A DNA stretch of 64,000 nucleotides, taken from NCBI RefSeq assembly GCF_020523985.1, contig NZ_JAIVKM010000001.1:1054001-1118000 (forward strand). The letters run 5' to 3'. This DNA is from Mangrovibacter yixingensis (GTDB lineage: Bacteria > Pseudomonadota > Gammaproteobacteria > Enterobacterales > Enterobacteriaceae). This document shows positions 53,043 through 64,000 of the stretch, in pieces. The translations under genes and the position numbers were made by a program. Within the stretch, counting starts at the first letter, position 1, and each line of letters starts with the position of its first letter. Below the pieces are notes generated by a model that did no database searches, was not told where the DNA came from, and worked only from the letters and a program-made list of their open reading frames with translations.

Positions 53043-53993
53043 ATGTCATTTTCAACGTGGCGAGATATGGCAAAAAAGATGGCTTTCACCGCTGCCAGGT
53101 TGATGGTTTTTCCCTGCACTATTTTAGCAATGTTTATGCCTGCTTTTGCCGCTACTACAGCGTTGACGCATGACATGCAACACGGGGACGTGGCAGACAT
53201 GAACCACTCTGTAATGGAGGGAATGTCATCGGATCCGGAGATGTCCGGTATGGAGATAATGCAGCCTGCAGCTCTTTCAGAAAGCCGTACGCCTATTCCT
53301 CCAGTTACCGATGCAGATCGTAAAGCAGCTTTCCCGGACGTGCAGGGTCACAAGGTTCACGACAGCCAGGTCAATGGCTTCCTGCTGTTTGACCAGTTGG
53401 AATGGCACAAAAATAATGACTCAGATGGTTTTAAATGGAATGTGAGTGGCTGGCTAGGTGGGGATATCGACAGGCTTTGGCTGCGCAGTGAAGGGGAAAC
53501 GCTTCAGGGCAAAACGGAGTCTGCCGAAGTTCAGGCTTTGTGGGGGCATTCATTAACGCCCTGGTGGGATATGGTGGCAGGTGTCCGCCAGGATTTTAAA
53601 CCCGGGAAGCCTCAAACATGGTTTGCGGCCGGTTTTCAGGGCATGGCACTGTACAACCTGGAGACAGAACTAACAGCTTTTGCTGGAGAGCAGGGGCGTA
53701 CGGCACTCAGGCTGGAAGCGGAATACGATGTGCTACTTACTAATCGTTTGATTTTACAACCTTCCTTTGAAGCCAATATTTATGGAAAGGATGATGAAGA
53801 GCGAAACACTGGCAAAGGATTGTCCAGTACCGAGCTGGCACTGCGTCTGCGCTATGAAGTGCAAAGAGAGTTTGCGCCTTATGTAGGGGTTTCATGGAAC
53901 CAGCTCTATGGCAATACGGCCAACATGGCTGCACGTGAAGGTGACAAAGATAATGAAGTTCGTTTTCTTCTCGGCGCTCGCATGTGGTTCTGA
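53043..53993 (+). CDS. pcoB: PcoB/CopB-type outer-membrane copper protein
   Basis: It has 316 residues from [15 protein letters not shown] with a signal peptide ending near MFMPAFA. A Met/His-rich N-terminus ([19 protein letters not shown]) is followed by the beta-barrel part ([22 protein letters not shown], and a C-terminal FLLGARMWF with a terminal aromatic). It probably moves copper across the outer membrane together with PcoA. The start is 10 bases after the pcoA stop. Confidence 0.92.
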   Translation: MSFSTWRDMAKKMAFTAARLMVFPCTILAMFMPAFAATTALTHDMQHGDVADMNHSVMEGMSSDPEMSGMEIMQPAALSESRTPIPPVTDADRKAAFPDVQGHKVHDSQVNGFLLFDQLEWHKNNDSDGFKWNVSGWLGGDIDRLWLRSEGETLQGKTESAEVQALWGHSLTPWWDMVAGVRQDFKPGKPQTWFAAGFQGMALYNLETELTAFAGEQGRTALRLEAEYDVLLTNRLILQPSFEANIYGKDDEERNTGKGLSSTELALRLRYEVQREFAPYVGVSWNQLYGNTANMAAREGDKDNEVRFLLGARMWF

Positions 53994-54024
53994 CACAATT
54001 AATTTGAACAGGACGGGTATCATT

Positions 54025-54405
54025 ATGAGACATTCAACTGCTAAGTATTTTCTCGCTGTTGCAATTTCCATGGCAACCTTTGTTGCTCAGGCTCATCCGG
54101 AACTGGCATCAGCCAAACCAGCAGACAAAGATAATGTCCAGGCACCATCAAGAATTGAGCTCCATTTTACTGAAAATTTGCTGACAAAGTACTCTGGTGC
54201 CCGCCTGGTGATGACGGCAATGCCTGGCATGTCTTCACACTCGCCTATGCCTGTCGCTGTTAAAGTTTCGGCAGGTAGCGACCCGAAAACGATGGTTATC
54301 ACGCCGGTAAAACCACTGCCGACAGGTACTTATAAGGTCGAGTGGCGAGCGGTATCTTCAGATACGCATCCTCGTACCGGCAACTACAGCTTCAGTGTCA
54401 AATAA
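54025..54405 (+). CDS. pcoC: PcoC/CopC-type periplasmic copper-binding protein
   Basis: It has 126 residues. The signal peptide (MRHSTAKYFLAVAISMATFVAQA) is followed by mature HPELASAKPADKD; the N-terminal histidine is a Cu(II) ligand in the family. A Met-rich loop (MTAMPGMSSHSPMP) would bind Cu(I). The terminal VSSDTHPRTGNYSF is typical. It probably supplies copper to PcoD. Confidence 0.93.
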   Translation: MRHSTAKYFLAVAISMATFVAQAHPELASAKPADKDNVQAPSRIELHFTENLLTKYSGARLVMTAMPGMSSHSPMPVAVKVSAGSDPKTMVITPVKPLPTGTYKVEWRAVSSDTHPRTGNYSFSVK

Positions 54406-54409
54406 TGTT

Positions 54410-55330
54410 ATGAGCATTCAATTGCTTAATATCATTAGATTTTTTCTTTACTTTGATCTCATGCTTCTTTTTGGCCTGTTATTATTTGAAATCTATGGTG
54501 TGCAAGGGATCATCAAAAAGTCGGCTGCCTTATTCAGTGCCCGGTCTTTCATTTTTGCGTTGATTGTTGTTGGTGCTGGGCTGTCTCTGGCACATATGAT
54601 GTTTGTGGCACACGCCATGAGTGGGGAAAGCGATCCCCGTGAATTACTCATTCATATTAAGGACATGGCTGGAGAAACTGCGGTCGGTATGAGTTGTGCT
54701 ATCCGGCTTGCAGCACTGGTCATCGCTTTTATTGGGCTCGCTATCAGCAGCAAGTATCAGGCGTTTTCACGTTATCTACTGATATTTTCCGGGGGTACCG
54801 CGCTGGCAACTCTGGCATGGGGGGGACATGCCGTAATGAATGATGGGACCCACTTTTATATTCATTTAACAAGCGACATTGTGCATCTGTTTGCAGCTGG
54901 GGCTTGGGTTGGCGCGCTGGCGGCTTTTTCTTTTCTGTTATGCACGCAAAATTCGGTATCCGATGCCTGGGAACTGACAGGTGCATTAACGGCGTTTTCA
55001 CGTGTTGGCACCTGCATTGTGCTAAGTATTGTGGTTACTGGTGCGGTTAACTTCTTATTTATTTCCGAAAAACCGCTGAACACTTTGTTAGGTAGTGAGT
55101 ATGGCAGCTTACTGCTGATAAAAATTATGCTGTTTTTCCTGATGATGATTCTGGCCTCAGCTAATCGTTTCAGGTTTGTTCCAGGTGTTGAAAATGCGCT
55201 GCATCATGGCAGTTATCAAACGGCTATTAAATTGATACGTAGAAGTATTTTTATGGAGTTTATTCTTTCGATATTAATAATTGCAATTGTTGCCTGGCTT
55301 GGCACACTGTCAGCCAATACAGGAATGTAG
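54410..55330 (+). CDS. pcoD: PcoD/CopD-type inner-membrane copper transporter
   Basis: It has 306 residues from the ATG at 54410 (MSIQLLNIIRFFLYFDLML); a GTG at 54395 overlapping pcoC is the alternative. About eight membrane helices and the conserved histidines in DIVHLFAAGAWVGALAAFSF fit CopD. It is the last pco gene; pcoR, pcoS and pcoE are absent from the window. Confidence 0.9.
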   Translation: MSIQLLNIIRFFLYFDLMLLFGLLLFEIYGVQGIIKKSAALFSARSFIFALIVVGAGLSLAHMMFVAHAMSGESDPRELLIHIKDMAGETAVGMSCAIRLAALVIAFIGLAISSKYQAFSRYLLIFSGGTALATLAWGGHAVMNDGTHFYIHLTSDIVHLFAAGAWVGALAAFSFLLCTQNSVSDAWELTGALTAFSRVGTCIVLSIVVTGAVNFLFISEKPLNTLLGSEYGSLLLIKIMLFFLMMILASANRFRFVPGVENALHHGSYQTAIKLIRRSIFMEFILSILIIAIVAWLGTLSANTGM

Positions 55331-55687
55331 CCCTTCGTGATGAAATAGTCTTTCACACCCGGAGTTGATCGCCACGAATTCAACAAACAACTCGAAGAGC
55401 ATGACTAATATGTTTTAAGTGGAACTCATTTACCCTGAAGTCCATAAGGTCCATTTGGGGTTGTAAGTTCCCGAGCCGATGCTCTGCAACCTCAGGTAGC
55501 TCTGGCATTCTCTGCTAAAGATTACACCTTGAAACATTACATAGCCCGCGTCTGTTCAACCCAGAGTAGTGGTTCAGGTGGAAGTGTTCCCATTACGTTC
55601 TATTTCTTCGCCAATAGGGTGACAACACCATCCCAGTAGGCTTGCTTTTGGGCTGAATGTTGAAATCGAAGTACAGGCGGTAGAACC
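55331..55687. other. Gap between pcoD and the YheO-like gene
   Basis: About 360 bases with no convincing coding frame on either strand and no recognised repeat or element. It may be decayed accessory DNA. Confidence 0.4.
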
Positions 55688-56325
55688 ATGTCTGATTTGC
55701 TGATTACGCTGCAGGGAACAATGGATGCTCTGAGTACTACACTGCGGCAAATACAGAAGTTGTGTTGCGCGATTTAACACAGCCCAGAAATTCAGTCGTC
55801 AGTATTGTTAATGGCCATGTGAGTGGGCGAAAACCTGGCGATGCACTGTTATCCGGGCCAGATGATGACGAAGGTTTTTTAGGATTACTGAGCCCTGCTG
55901 AACGGGTGCCATTTAAAGTTTTTGATAACTACAAAACAACGACGAGGTCAGGAAAAGAACTCAATAGCGCCTCAACAATATACTACAGCGACGATGGTGT
56001 ACCTCTGGCAGCCTTTTGCATCAATGTGGATATGGATGCCGTAAACATGCTAAAACGTGAATTGGATATATTGTTACCGCTGCCATCACCGCATGAGCAA
56101 GACACGTTAAATGACATTATTCCTGCCCAGTCTTTTGATGAGATTATTGCGAAATTCCGCCAAACTGGCGCAGAAAATAATCTTCAATACAGGAAGCGAG
56201 TCGTGTCTGAATTACAAGACATGGGATTCTTCAAAGTTAAAGGCAGTGTTAATCATATCGCTCAGGCACTTGGTGTTTCCCGGTACACTATTTATAACTA
56301 TCTGGAAAAGAATGATGACAAATAA
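55688..56325 (+). pseudogene. YheO-like PAS/HTH transcriptional regulator, frameshifted near its start
   Basis: The ATG at 55688 opens MSDLLITLQGTMDALSTTL. A one-base shift near 55745 is needed to enter the main frame at AANTEVVLRDLTQPRNSVVS. The main frame carries the YheO-type PAS domain (NGHVSGRKPGD, YKTTTRSGKELNSASTIYY) and a C-terminal helix-turn-helix (GSVNHIAQALGVSRYTIYNYL) to 56325. If the frameshift is real, translation from a TTG at 55762 would lack the N-terminus. It overlaps the phzF-like gene, which it may regulate. Confidence 0.7.
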
Positions 56326-57121
56326 TAAGCCAAATACTATTCCTTTTTATCAGGTGGATGCTTTCACCACTGAGCCATTTGGTGGCAATCCTGCAGGCGT
56401 TTGTCCATTAACAGAATGGCTGAGTGATAAAACATTACAGGCAATTGCTGCCGAAAATAATCTGTCAGAAACTGCGTTTTTTGTCCCGGTTGAAGGCGGT
56501 TACCACTTGCGTTGGTGCACGCCTGCTGTTGAGGTTGACCTGTGTGGTCATGCAACACTTGCGGCCTCTTGGGTATTGTTCAATAAACTGGGTTTTACCG
56601 GTGAAGTGATTCGTTTCTTTACTCGCAGTGGGGTATTGGAAGTTTCCCGGCACGGGAACGAATATTGTATGGATTTCCCGGCGAAACAGATGGTACCCAT
56701 TGAAACACCAGCAGGCCTGTTGGCTGCGTTGGGTATTTCTGATGGTATCGTTGGTGTCTGGCAATCAGATGATCTGGTTGTGCTGGTGGAGAACAAAACC
56801 ATTATTGATGGGTTATCACCGGATTTTAATGCACTCAAAGTTTTCAAAACCCGTGGTGTTGTGGTGACTGCTCCCGATGAAGAGTTTGATTTTGTTTCGC
56901 GTTGGTTTGGACCGCAAGTGGGTGTAAATGAAGACCCGGTAACAGGTTCCGCTCATACTTTCCTTGCCCCTTTCTGGGCTAATCGGCTGGGTAAATACAC
57001 GTTATCAGCACGGCAAGGTGGTGTGCGTCAGGGGGCTTTGCGTTGTGTAATACGCGATAACGGGCGTGTTGCAATATATGGTTCAGCGCGTATGGCTATT
57101 GAAGGAATTTTTAGTTTGTGA
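56315..57121 (+). CDS. PhzF-family isomerase/epimerase
   Basis: It has 268 residues from MTNNKPNTIPFYQVDAF, overlapping the regulator by 11 bases. The PhzF catalytic glutamate is in NNLSETAFF. FGGNPAGVCPL and the internal-repeat block CTPAVEVDLCGHATLAAS, then EDPVTGSAHTFLAPFW, are diagnostic. The substrate is unknown; relatives act on small metabolites and no phenazine genes are nearby. Confidence 0.88.
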   Translation: MTNNKPNTIPFYQVDAFTTEPFGGNPAGVCPLTEWLSDKTLQAIAAENNLSETAFFVPVEGGYHLRWCTPAVEVDLCGHATLAASWVLFNKLGFTGEVIRFFTRSGVLEVSRHGNEYCMDFPAKQMVPIETPAGLLAALGISDGIVGVWQSDDLVVLVENKTIIDGLSPDFNALKVFKTRGVVVTAPDEEFDFVSRWFGPQVGVNEDPVTGSAHTFLAPFWANRLGKYTLSARQGGVRQGALRCVIRDNGRVAIYGSARMAIEGIFSL

Positions 57122-57219
57122 ATCAAAATAGCCCCAGTTATGTGGCTATGGTGGTTTGTGCTGTCTGGTTCAGCCAGAACCGGAACACAATCTGTGTAAG
57201 ATGAGTTTTATATTGAAAT

Positions 57220-57766
57220 ATGGTTCTGATGGACGAGTTCGATTGGTATATTGACAGCTGGAAACTGGATTTTTCTGGCGAAAGCCTTATTCATCACGAT
57301 ACCGGTGAAATCAGAAAGCTGGGTGAATACCCGTTCCGGCTATTGACTGAACTGGCAGGCAATGCCGGTAAGGTACTTTTAAAGGAAGAGTTACTTGCTG
57401 TTGTCTGGCCTGGACGCATTGTCGGTATCAATAGCTTGCCGGCCGCGGTTCATTCAGTACGCAAAGCGGTGGATGATGATGGGCGTAAACAAAAAATCAT
57501 CCACACTGTGCCAGGTGCAGTCTACTGCCTGTCTGAAGCGCACTTACGCCAGGAGCCCAGAAAACACGCCGGGCAGGTAGAACCTGACGCAGCATTTGTT
57601 TACTTTCGGGCAGTTGCTGCCATCCAGAGAGTACGTGTTCTGCTTTAGGCCAGCACCAGCAATTGCTGCTTCGGGAAGAGTACAGCGGAGTGTGATTGAG
57701 CGCAGTGTCATCGCTCTTATTATCATTACTGCCTGGATCACTATTGGGTTGGATTTATTCTGGTAG
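57220..57766 (+). pseudogene. ToxR/CadC-like membrane regulator, frameshifted
   Basis: An intact frame (57220-57648) encodes a winged-helix domain of OmpR/CadC type: GEYPFRLLTELAGNAGKVLL, VWPGRIVGINSLPAAVHSVRKAVDDDG and IIHTVPGAVYCL. It ends in unrelated residues at 57648. Another frame from about 57630 encodes a basic linker and one membrane helix (SVIERSVIALIIITAWITIG) ending at TAG 57764-57766. Joined, they give a single-span ToxR-like regulator with almost no periplasmic part. The target is unknown. Confidence 0.6.
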
Positions 57767-58195
57767 CAATATGCTGGTGCTCATTGCTTTCCATTGGTAA
57801 CTTCTCGCTGCATCTACATAAATCAGGTTAAGGTTCTTCTGAAAAGGCAAAACTGATAGCCGGTAAGCCAGTTTGTACTCCAGCCGGGTTTACTCGTTGT
57901 GTGGTTGTAAGCCTGAATGGGATTAACACGTAACCTGCTGCGCAATATCGCTCACAAAATCTGCTGTCATTTCGCTGATGCTCATTCTCTATTGATTAAC
58001 GGAGACTTTCATTGTATTTGATATTTTTATACCTGCGTTGTTGCTGCAGCATCATGCAGGGAGATGGCTATAATTTTGCTTATTGGCACTGTATCCGGGC
58101 AACATTATTGACTGAATAAAATTGATTCCGCCTGTATGAATATAGGGCGAAGTTTTTCATCTCTGATGAATAATAACTAAACATAGAGAGTGCTT
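57767..58195. other. Gap before the adenine deaminase gene
   Basis: About 430 bases without a recognised gene. It presumably holds the promoter of the deaminase gene. No repeat or riboswitch-like structure was recognised. Confidence 0.4.
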
Positions 58196-59230
58196 ATGCA
58201 AAATATGCCATCGCTAATTGAAAAAGTGTCACGTGCTCCTAAGGCTGAGTTGCATGTCCATATAGAAGGCACGCTGGAGCCAGAACTGATTTTTAAGCTG
58301 GCACAACGGAATAATGTTGCTCTGGCCTGGTCAAAGGTTGAAGATTTGCGCCAGGCATATCAGTTCACTTCTTTGCAGTCTTTCCTTGATATCTATTATG
58401 CTGGCACCAGCGTGTTGCAAACGGAAGAAGACTTCTATGAAATGACAGCAGCCTATATCGACAATGCTCATCAGAATGGCGTCATTCATGCTGAAATTTT
58501 TTTCGACCCGCAAAGCCATACATCCCGTGGCATTGGTTTTGATGTGTTTATTCCCGGAATGATCAGAGCACTCGAAAGCGCTCGTGAAAAAGGAATGACA
58601 ACTCAACTGATAATGTGCTTTTTACGCCATTTACCAGAATCAGATGCACTGAAAACCTTTGAAGATTCACGTGAATGGTTCAGCCGCCATCCGGAATGGC
58701 TGACAGGCGTTGGCCTTGATTCTTCCGAGAACGGGAATCCGCCCGAGAAATTCGCCCGTGTGTTCGCCATGGCAAAAGAGGCTGGTCTGCGGCGAGTTGC
58801 CCATGCGGGTGAGGAAGGGCCGGTTGAGTATATCTGGCAGGCATTACAACTACTTGAGAGCGAACGTATTGATCATGGGGTCAGAAGCCTTGACGACCCT
58901 GAGCTTATCGCACATCTCAGTGATACCCAAATGCCACTGACCGTGTGCCCGTTGTCTAATGTCAAATTACGGGTATTTGATACGATGGCCGATCATAATT
59001 TACGTGAACTGTTACAGGCAGGGGTGAATGTCACCATCAACTCAGACGACCCTGCTTATTTTGGCGGGCATGTTAATGAGAACTATCAATCTATTATCAG
59101 CGCACTGCAACTGACTGAAAACGAGTGTTACACCTTACTCAAAAATAGCCTGATATCTGCTTTTGTTAACGCGCAAGCGCGTGACAAGATGCTGATGCAA
59201 CTGAATGCGTTTTGGCATGCGGATGCCTGA
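58196..59230 (+). CDS. Adenine deaminase (adenosine-deaminase superfamily, type 2)
   Basis: Predicted to convert adenine to hypoxanthine for purine salvage. It has 344 residues from the ATG at 58196; a GTG 6 bases upstream is possible. The zinc site HVHIEGTLEPEL near residue 20, catalytic HAGEEGPVEYIW, and the ligand block NSDDPAYFGGHVNENY resemble the Pseudomonas-type adenine deaminases more than E. coli Add. FFDPQSHTSRGIGF supports that branch. Substrate choice between adenine and adenosine is inferred. Confidence 0.82.
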   Translation: MQNMPSLIEKVSRAPKAELHVHIEGTLEPELIFKLAQRNNVALAWSKVEDLRQAYQFTSLQSFLDIYYAGTSVLQTEEDFYEMTAAYIDNAHQNGVIHAEIFFDPQSHTSRGIGFDVFIPGMIRALESAREKGMTTQLIMCFLRHLPESDALKTFEDSREWFSRHPEWLTGVGLDSSENGNPPEKFARVFAMAKEAGLRRVAHAGEEGPVEYIWQALQLLESERIDHGVRSLDDPELIAHLSDTQMPLTVCPLSNVKLRVFDTMADHNLRELLQAGVNVTINSDDPAYFGGHVNENYQSIISALQLTENECYTLLKNSLISAFVNAQARDKMLMQLNAFWHADA

Positions 59231-59265
59231 AAGCTGTAACCATTGGCCATTCAGGCGGGTTCAAT

Positions 59266-59295
59266 AAAAAAACCGGCAGTGCTTGCCGGTTTTTG
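59266..59295. terminator. Terminator between the deaminase gene and katG
   Basis: AAAAAAACCGGCA-gtgct-TGCCGGTTTTT is flanked by A and T runs and lies between convergent genes, so it can serve both. Confidence 0.88.
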
Positions 59296-59358
59296 TACAA
59301 CACTGAGTAAAAACGGTAAACACTGACATGAGTGTGTGTTTACCGTTGTCGTTACCGT

Positions 59359-61822
<2,464 letters not shown>

Positions 61823-62254
61823 TCAATCGTGTAACAGGAATGTTTGAATGTTCAGGTGATGGGAAAGTTCGCGCAATATTGTGACATAAGCTATGAATTC
61901 TGGCTCATCTGGAAACTCTCCCTGGCGCTTTGGCCGCCCAGCGATAATGTCTGCAATATCGTTAAAAAGGCATTCTATTTTTTCTTGGGTAAGCACTTTC
62001 TGGCTGTTAGTGCTGAGGGCAACTGACTGAATGTAGGCATCGCTACACACCTGATTTGGTGCCAGATTACGCAACTGCTTTTCCGTATGGATGCAATTTT
62101 CAACGGCCATTATCGCATTTTCTACATCCTGTTCACTGGGGTAAGGTTTTTGGGTAAATTTGTTGGAAAGAGAGGCGTACCCAAGCGCGAGTATGAGTGG
62201 GGGAGTGCTAAGTTCAATCTTATCAGGGCCAATGGTGAGCTTGTTGATTGCCAT
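61823..62254 (-). CDS. Hypothetical protein (unrecognised)
   Basis: It has 143 residues, starting MAINKLTIGPDKIELSTPPL. It is soluble, mixed alpha/beta by composition, with cysteines in VENCIHTEK and PNQVCSDAY and an Arg/Lys cluster (GRPKRQGEFPDEPE). No signal peptide or known motif is seen. Coding character looks real, with acidic/basic balance and a plausible start. It is in the same orientation as its neighbours but separated from them by gaps. Confidence 0.6.
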   Translation of the reverse strand: MAINKLTIGPDKIELSTPPLILALGYASLSNKFTQKPYPSEQDVENAIMAVENCIHTEKQLRNLAPNQVCSDAYIQSVALSTNSQKVLTQEKIECLFNDIADIIAGRPKRQGEFPDEPEFIAYVTILRELSHHLNIQTFLLHD

Positions 62255-62304
62255 AAATGATTATCCTGGCGGTATTGTTATTAGCATAGTCCTTTGACTG
62301 ACAA

Positions 62305-62333
62305 GAAAAAAGTGCGGCATATACTGCCGCACT
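62305..62333 (-). terminator. Terminator of the OppA-like gene
   Basis: AGTGCGGCA-gtata-TGCCGCACT on the minus strand is followed by six T. It lies just after the stop of the binding-protein gene. Confidence 0.88.
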
Positions 62334-62342
62334 GGTAAAAGG

Positions 62343-63965
62343 TTAGTGCTTGATAATGTACATATCTCGAGTTAGGTAGAACCCAAGCGGAGAAACGTTA
62401 AAGCCTCCGACAAAGGGTTTGACGAGTTGGTTTTGGACGTAATAGTAAACAGGAATTGCAGGAATATCATGAGACAAAATGTCACTGGCAACCTGGTAAT
62501 CCTGTTTTATTTTGGCAGGAGAGCTGTCTTCACTGGCTTGTTTAAGTGCTTTATCAAAGTTGGGGTTACTGTACTTGGTGGTATTTTGAGTATCGTTAGT
62601 ACGGAAAGTATTGAAGAATGTCGATGGTTCATTGTAATCGGCAAGCCACGTGTAACGCACCAGATCAAAATTCCCCTGGCGCATTGTTTCAAGCATGGTC
62701 TTCCATTCTTGGTTACTCATACTGACATTTGCCCCCAGGTTTTTCTTCCACATTGATGTGGCTGCAATAGCTATCCGCTGGTGATCCTGGGAAGTATTGT
62801 AGAGCAAATTGAGTGATAGTGGGTGTTGGGCATTGAATCCGGCTTCAGCAAGCAATTTTTTGGCTTCGGTATTTCGTTTTTCTTGTGACCATGCTGAATA
62901 ATCAGGTGGGGTAAATTTCATTCCACCAATATTTAATGGCATAAGAGTGTCTGCAGGTTTTTGACCCTGGCCAACAACTTTCTCAGCAATGATTTTTTTG
63001 TTCAGTGCCAGGTTAAGTGCTTCACGAACTCGAATATCATTAAACGGAGCTTTGGCTGTATTAAATTTGTAGTAATAGACTCCGAGCAGGTCAGTGCTGT
63101 GAATCTGGTCGGTATATGTTTTTTTAAGTGACTGGTACTGAATAGTAGGAATGGTATCAGTGATATCTATTTCACCGGTTTTATAGCGGTTAATCATTGC
63201 CGCCTGATCAGCAATGGGCAAATATGTAACCTGATTAATAACTGTTGCTTTATTATCCCAGTATTTATCATTGCGCTCAGCAACCAGTTTTTCATTTACT
63301 ACCCATTGTGTGGGTTTATAGGCACCACTGGTGACGATATTCTCTGGCTGTGTCCATTTATTCCCATATTTCTCAACATCTGCTTTGCTTACAGGAAACA
63401 GTGAAGGGTGCCCGACAAATTGTAAAAAGTACGAAACAGGTTGCGACAGCGTTACCTGAATTGTACTGGCATCAAGCGCCTTTACACCAAGTGCTGATGC
63501 TGGCATTTTGCCATCTGAAATGGCGTCAGCGTTAAGAATGTGCGCATTAGCGGCGAATGATGCGTAGGGCGATGCTGTCTTAGGGTCAACAAGACGTTGC
63601 CAGCTAAATACGACATCATCTGCTGTGATTGGTTTTCCATTTGACCATACAATCCCTGGACGCAAATGAAATGTCCACACAGTGTTATCTTTATTGTTCC
63701 ATTTATCGGCCAGGTCGGGCACGATTTTCCCTTTCGGAGTGATGTTTACCAACCCACTGAAACAGTCCAAAATAATATTAAATGCTTCATTACTTTCAGC
63801 TAATTGCGGGTCTATTGTCGCAGGCTCTGAACCATTATTTCTTACCAGTATTTGCTTGCTGGAAAGTACAACGTTGTCAGGCACTGTTGCAGCACTAGCC
63901 TGTGCTACAGGTAAAATAGCAGCAATTATCGTGCAAAGAGCAAGTTGTTTCTTATAATTTTTCAA
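62343..63965 (-). CDS. OppA/MppA-family peptide-binding protein
   Basis: Periplasmic solute-binding protein of the oligopeptide ABC transporter family. It has 540 residues. The signal peptide is MKNYKKQLALCTIIAAILPVAQASA. SBP family-5 blocks are GSEPATIDPQLAESNEAF, WTFHLRPGIVWSNGKPITADDVVFSW, and the end FYLTRDMYIIKH, as in OppA/MppA. No oppBCDF permease or ATPase genes are adjacent within the window, so it may feed a transporter encoded elsewhere. OppA and MppA cannot be told apart here. Confidence 0.88.
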   Translation of the reverse strand: MKNYKKQLALCTIIAAILPVAQASAATVPDNVVLSSKQILVRNNGSEPATIDPQLAESNEAFNIILDCFSGLVNITPKGKIVPDLADKWNNKDNTVWTFHLRPGIVWSNGKPITADDVVFSWQRLVDPKTASPYASFAANAHILNADAISDGKMPASALGVKALDASTIQVTLSQPVSYFLQFVGHPSLFPVSKADVEKYGNKWTQPENIVTSGAYKPTQWVVNEKLVAERNDKYWDNKATVINQVTYLPIADQAAMINRYKTGEIDITDTIPTIQYQSLKKTYTDQIHSTDLLGVYYYKFNTAKAPFNDIRVREALNLALNKKIIAEKVVGQGQKPADTLMPLNIGGMKFTPPDYSAWSQEKRNTEAKKLLAEAGFNAQHPLSLNLLYNTSQDHQRIAIAATSMWKKNLGANVSMSNQEWKTMLETMRQGNFDLVRYTWLADYNEPSTFFNTFRTNDTQNTTKYSNPNFDKALKQASEDSSPAKIKQDYQVASDILSHDIPAIPVYYYVQNQLVKPFVGGFNVSPLGFYLTRDMYIIKH

Positions 63966-64000
63966 CTAACTATCCTCATTATAGTGAGAGCGAAACGCTC

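Overview
The window looks like the chromosome of a nitrogen-fixing member of the Enterobacteriaceae. The housekeeping genes (lolCDE, cobB, potABCD, pepT, roxA, phoPQ, purB-hflD-mnmA-nudJ-rluE, icd) are in E. coli-like order and closely resemble the E. coli proteins. The first third is a complete Klebsiella-type nif regulon. The genus cannot be fixed from the sequence alone; diazotrophic genera such as Klebsiella relatives, Kosakonia, Phytobacter or Mangrovibacter are candidates.

Layout. 1-21.5 kb: nifJ (divergent, cut by the window edge), nifHDKTY, nifENX, nifUSVWZM, nifF (divergent), nifLA and nifBQ. I read sigma-54 -24/-12 promoters before nifJ, nifH, nifE, nifU, nifF and nifB, and a weaker one before nifL. 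NifA upstream sites (TGT-N10-ACA) precede five of them, and an NtrC-like site lies between nifF and nifL. Together the genes encode the Mo-nitrogenase, its FeMo-cofactor and Fe-S assembly line, the pyruvate/flavodoxin electron supply and the NifL/NifA switch. 21.6-40.7 kb: core genes for lipoprotein sorting, protein deacylation, polyamine uptake, peptide degradation, ribosomal-protein hydroxylation, Mg2+ sensing, purine synthesis, tRNA/rRNA modification and the TCA cycle. The nif cluster abuts lolC directly, and nagK is not found between lolE and cobB.

40.7-51 kb: a decaying accessory island immediately after icd, the known target of the E. coli e14 prophage. It holds phage tail remnants (a DNA-circularisation protein, a tail-fibre assembly gene and an inverted second tail-fibre assembly fragment) mixed with orphan effector/immunity-like modules. 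These are (i) a Gly-rich effector C-terminus followed by two tandem paralogous putative immunity genes; (ii) a peptidoglycan-binding/muramidase-like protein with a secreted LprI/DUF1311-like partner, plus a second pair with a truncated effector; (iii) a protein of unrecognised family with a membrane-anchored partner, plus a second pair broken by an IS21-type fragment and a homopolymer frameshift. The island ends near a tRNA-Lys(CUU) gene followed by an integrase remnant.

51-64 kb: pcoABCD-type copper resistance genes without local pcoRS; a frameshifted YheO-like regulator with a phzF gene; a frameshifted ToxR/CadC-like regulator; an adenine deaminase; katG; an unknown small gene; and an isolated OppA/MppA-family binding protein.
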